Assembly (NCBI GenBank): GCA_937919795.1
Contig: CALFOA010000228.1
Span: forward strand, 1-14,648
Direction of reading: 5' to 3'
DNA: 14,648 nt
Source: an uncultured Neisseria sp.
GTDB taxonomy: Bacteria > Pseudomonadota > Gammaproteobacteria > Burkholderiales > Neisseriaceae
Position numbers and translations under genes: made by a program
Notes under the pieces: model-generated
Told to the model about the DNA's origin: nothing
The model's database searches: none
The model's input: the letters and a program-made list of their open reading frames with translations, nothing else
Shown: piece after piece, positions 12,768 to 14,648 of the stretch
Layout of the letters: every line of letters begins with the position of its first letter
Numbering within the stretch: the first letter of the stretch is position 1

Positions 12768-13553
12768 TTAGTGAATGTCTTTCCAATATTCTTTCTTCAG
12801 GAAATAAGCCAACGGCAACATCACAGCAAACAGGAAAATCATCACTATATAACCAATTTGCTTACGCTGCATTTGCGCCGGCTCACCCATATACACCAGA
12901 TAAGCCACCAAATCTTTCACATAGTCATCGTATTCCTTCTCGATAACATTGCCGTTCGGCAAGCGACGGCTATGCAGGCCGGTGGTTTTCCAATAGAGCT
13001 TAGGTTCGCTCACACCGTGCTCGTTGGGCTCCCAAACCGGTTGGCCTTTGGCATCCAGTTCAACCGCTTTCACACCCTGCTGTTCCCACAAGGGATGCGG
13101 CATACCGACTTTATCGAACACGGTGTTGTTCCAGCCGGTCGGGCGGGTCGGGTCTTCATAGAAACCACGCAGATAGGCATACAGATAATCCGCGCCACGT
13201 GAACGGGCAATCAGCGTTAAATCAGGCGGAGCGGCACCGAACCATTTGGCCGCATCGGCCGGATCCATCGCAGCAAGCATCACGTCACCCACTTTATCGG
13301 TGGTGAACATCATGTTGTTTTTGATCTGATCTTCAGTTAGGCCGAGGTCTTGCAAGCGGTTAAAACGCATACTGGAAGCGGAGTGGCAAGACAAGCAGTA
13401 GTTGGTGAAAATCTGAGCACCACGTTGCAAGCCAACTTCATCGCCCAAATCGATATCAACTTTCGGATAATGGCCGCCGCCAGCAGCAACTGCCATGCTC
13501 ATCGGCGCTGCCAGCAATAAGGCAGCAAACCAGTTTCTCAAGGTTTTTTTCAT
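12768..13553 (-). CDS. petC: ubiquinol-cytochrome c reductase, cytochrome c1 subunit
   Basis: Cytochrome c1 of the bc1 complex (complex III), which passes electrons from the Rieske protein to soluble or membrane cytochromes c on the periplasmic side. The 261-residue precursor has a signal peptide (1 to about 24, cleaved near AVAA), the haem-attachment motif CLSCH (53-57), the conserved APPDLTLIARSRG (108-120), a likely axial methionine M151 in VGMPHPLW, and one C-terminal membrane anchor (about 233-251) followed by a basic tail. It starts 15 bp after the petB stop codon in the same orientation, so the two form an operon; petA (Rieske protein) would be expected upstream of petB, outside the window. 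A good intrinsic terminator follows. Confidence 0.96.
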   Translation of the reverse strand: MKKTLRNWFAALLLAAPMSMAVAAGGGHYPKVDIDLGDEVGLQRGAQIFTNYCLSCHSASSMRFNRLQDLGLTEDQIKNNMMFTTDKVGDVMLAAMDPADAAKWFGAAPPDLTLIARSRGADYLYAYLRGFYEDPTRPTGWNNTVFDKVGMPHPLWEQQGVKAVELDAKGQPVWEPNEHGVSEPKLYWKTTGLHSRRLPNGNVIEKEYDDYVKDLVAYLVYMGEPAQMQRKQIGYIVMIFLFAVMLPLAYFLKKEYWKDIH

Positions 13554-13568
13554 TTTCGCTGCCCTCTC

Positions 13569-14648
13569 TTAAATGGTAATGGCGAACAGATACGAACCAA
13601 TCAAAGTGATAGCCACATAAACAAAGAACATCACTTTCTGTTTCGTCGTACCCATGGTCACACGTGCAGGTACCGCACGGTCTTTATCCATCTTGGTATA
13701 GAACGGCATAGCCAAGAAGAACGCGAAGTAGATAATCGAGAATACGCGGGCAAAGATGGTACGTACATCAGTAGCCGGCAGCGCGCCCAGAATACCCAAA
13801 CCAATGAAGGAAATGATAAACAGCACCAACATGGTTTTGAAAATCGGACCACGATAGCGAATGGATTTCACCGGAGATTTATCCAACCACGGCAACAGCG
13901 CAATCAGCACCACCGCAGCACCCATACCCAACACGCCCCATACTTGCGTACCGAAGAAAGACGGAATCGCGCGCAAAACAGCGTAGAACGGAGTGAAATA
14001 CCATACCGGCGCAATGTGTGCAGGTGTCTTCAGCGGGTTGGCACCGTCGAAGTTTGGCGCTTCAAGGAAGTAACCGCCGCCTTCAGGTGCGAAGAACATA
14101 ATGGCGCAGAACACAATCAGGAACACCACCACACCCAACACATCTTTCACGGTGTAATAAGGATGGAAAGGAATACCGTCTAACGGAATACCGTTTTCAT
14201 CTTCGTTGTCGTGAATTTCGACACCGTCGGGGTTATTAGAGCCAACTTCGTGCAGGGCAATCAAGTGCGCCACGATCAGGCCAATCAACACCAGCGGCAC
14301 AGCAATTACGTGCAGGGCGAAGAAACGGTTCAGGGTAACATCGGATACGTTGAAGTCACCGCGAATCCAGGTAGACAAATCCGGGCCGATAACCGGGATG
14401 GCACCAAACAGGTTAATAATCACCTGTGCACCCCAAAACGACATTTGTCCCCAAGGCAACAGATAGCCCATAAAGGCTTCAGCCATCAATGCCAAGAAAA
14501 TCAGCGAGCCGAACACCCACACCAACTCACGCGGTTTTTTGTACGAACCGTACACCAAGCCGCGGAACATGTGCAGATACACCACCACGAAGAACATGGA
14601 AGCACCGGTGGAGTGCATATAACGGATAATCCAGCCGCCGGGTACGTC
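13569..14648 (-). CDS. petB: ubiquinol-cytochrome c reductase, cytochrome b subunit (5' end outside the window)
   Basis: The membrane subunit of the bc1 complex that oxidises ubiquinol and holds two b haems. 359 residues are visible. The reading frame continues to the right edge without a start; the ATG at 14616-14618 is internal, because in-frame residues DVPGGWIIRY precede it. Haem-ligand histidines appear in YMHSTGAS and YLHMFRG, 14 apart, and in RFFALH and IVAHLIALHE, 15 apart where mitochondrial cytochrome b has 14. The quinol-oxidation motif is PVWY (in PVWYFTPFYAVLRA) in place of PEWY, a variant I know from beta- and gamma-proteobacteria. The sequence GSNNPDG follows the second pair. 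About 90 N-terminal residues are missing, judged from a usual length near 450. Confidence 0.96.
   Translation of the reverse strand, partial: DVPGGWIIRYMHSTGASMFFVVVYLHMFRGLVYGSYKKPRELVWVFGSLIFLALMAEAFMGYLLPWGQMSFWGAQVIINLFGAIPVIGPDLSTWIRGDFNVSDVTLNRFFALHVIAVPLVLIGLIVAHLIALHEVGSNNPDGVEIHDNEDENGIPLDGIPFHPYYTVKDVLGVVVFLIVFCAIMFFAPEGGGYFLEAPNFDGANPLKTPAHIAPVWYFTPFYAVLRAIPSFFGTQVWGVLGMGAAVVLIALLPWLDKSPVKSIRYRGPIFKTMLVLFIISFIGLGILGALPATDVRTIFARVFSIIYFAFFLAMPFYTKMDKDRAVPARVTMGTTKQKVMFFVYVAITLIGSYLFAITI

Overview
The window looks like chromosomal DNA of a Neisseria species. The evidence is 16 exact copies of the 12-mer TGCCTGTCTGAA (either strand) plus one single-mismatch copy, all lying between genes. 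This matches the DNA uptake sequence dialect I know as TG-wadDUS from Neisseria wadsworthii, not the ATGCCGTCTGAA of the meningococcus and gonococcus. Two Correia-like (CREE/NEMIS) elements, an IS1016-type insertion sequence and beta-proteobacterial housekeeping genes fit this. The species call is an inference from the repeat dialect.

Left end (1-1533): an intact IS1595-family (IS1016-like) element with perfect 22-bp terminal repeats and an 8-bp target duplication. It is followed by a DUS hairpin, a pair of 28-bp palindromic repeats and a small exported protein of unknown function. A further copy of the palindrome stands alone at 1496-1526.

Centre (1534-8130): an apparent catabolic cluster on the minus strand. 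Transcription order is galD/ligU-like 4-oxalomesaconate tautomerase, an AroE-like NAD-type dehydrogenase, an AAHS-type aromatic or hydroaromatic acid transporter, and a QuiC1-type 3-dehydroshikimate dehydratase. A LysR-type regulator is divergent from it. The genes suggest uptake of shikimate or quinate, oxidation towards 3-dehydroshikimate, and dehydration to protocatechuate. The tautomerase points to a 4,5-cleavage (or gallate-type) lower pathway whose ring-cleavage genes are not in this window. DUS hairpins or a Correia-like element lie in every gap of this gene string. A class I photolyase gene follows the regulator after only 6 bp.

Right end (8137-14648): a 514-bp gene-poor stretch with strong hairpins, then the conserved divergent pair ypjD-like (CcsA/HemX-type membrane protein) and ffh (SRP54). 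A 366-bp spacer with DUS hairpins and a full-length Correia-like element follows. Last come petC (cytochrome c1) and the 3' part of petB (cytochrome b) of the bc1 complex on the minus strand. petB runs off the right edge.

I found no CRISPR array, tRNA or rRNA and no clear defence system. The most unusual content is the shikimate/protocatechuate cluster in a Neisseria and the repeat-derived 3' end of its tautomerase gene.
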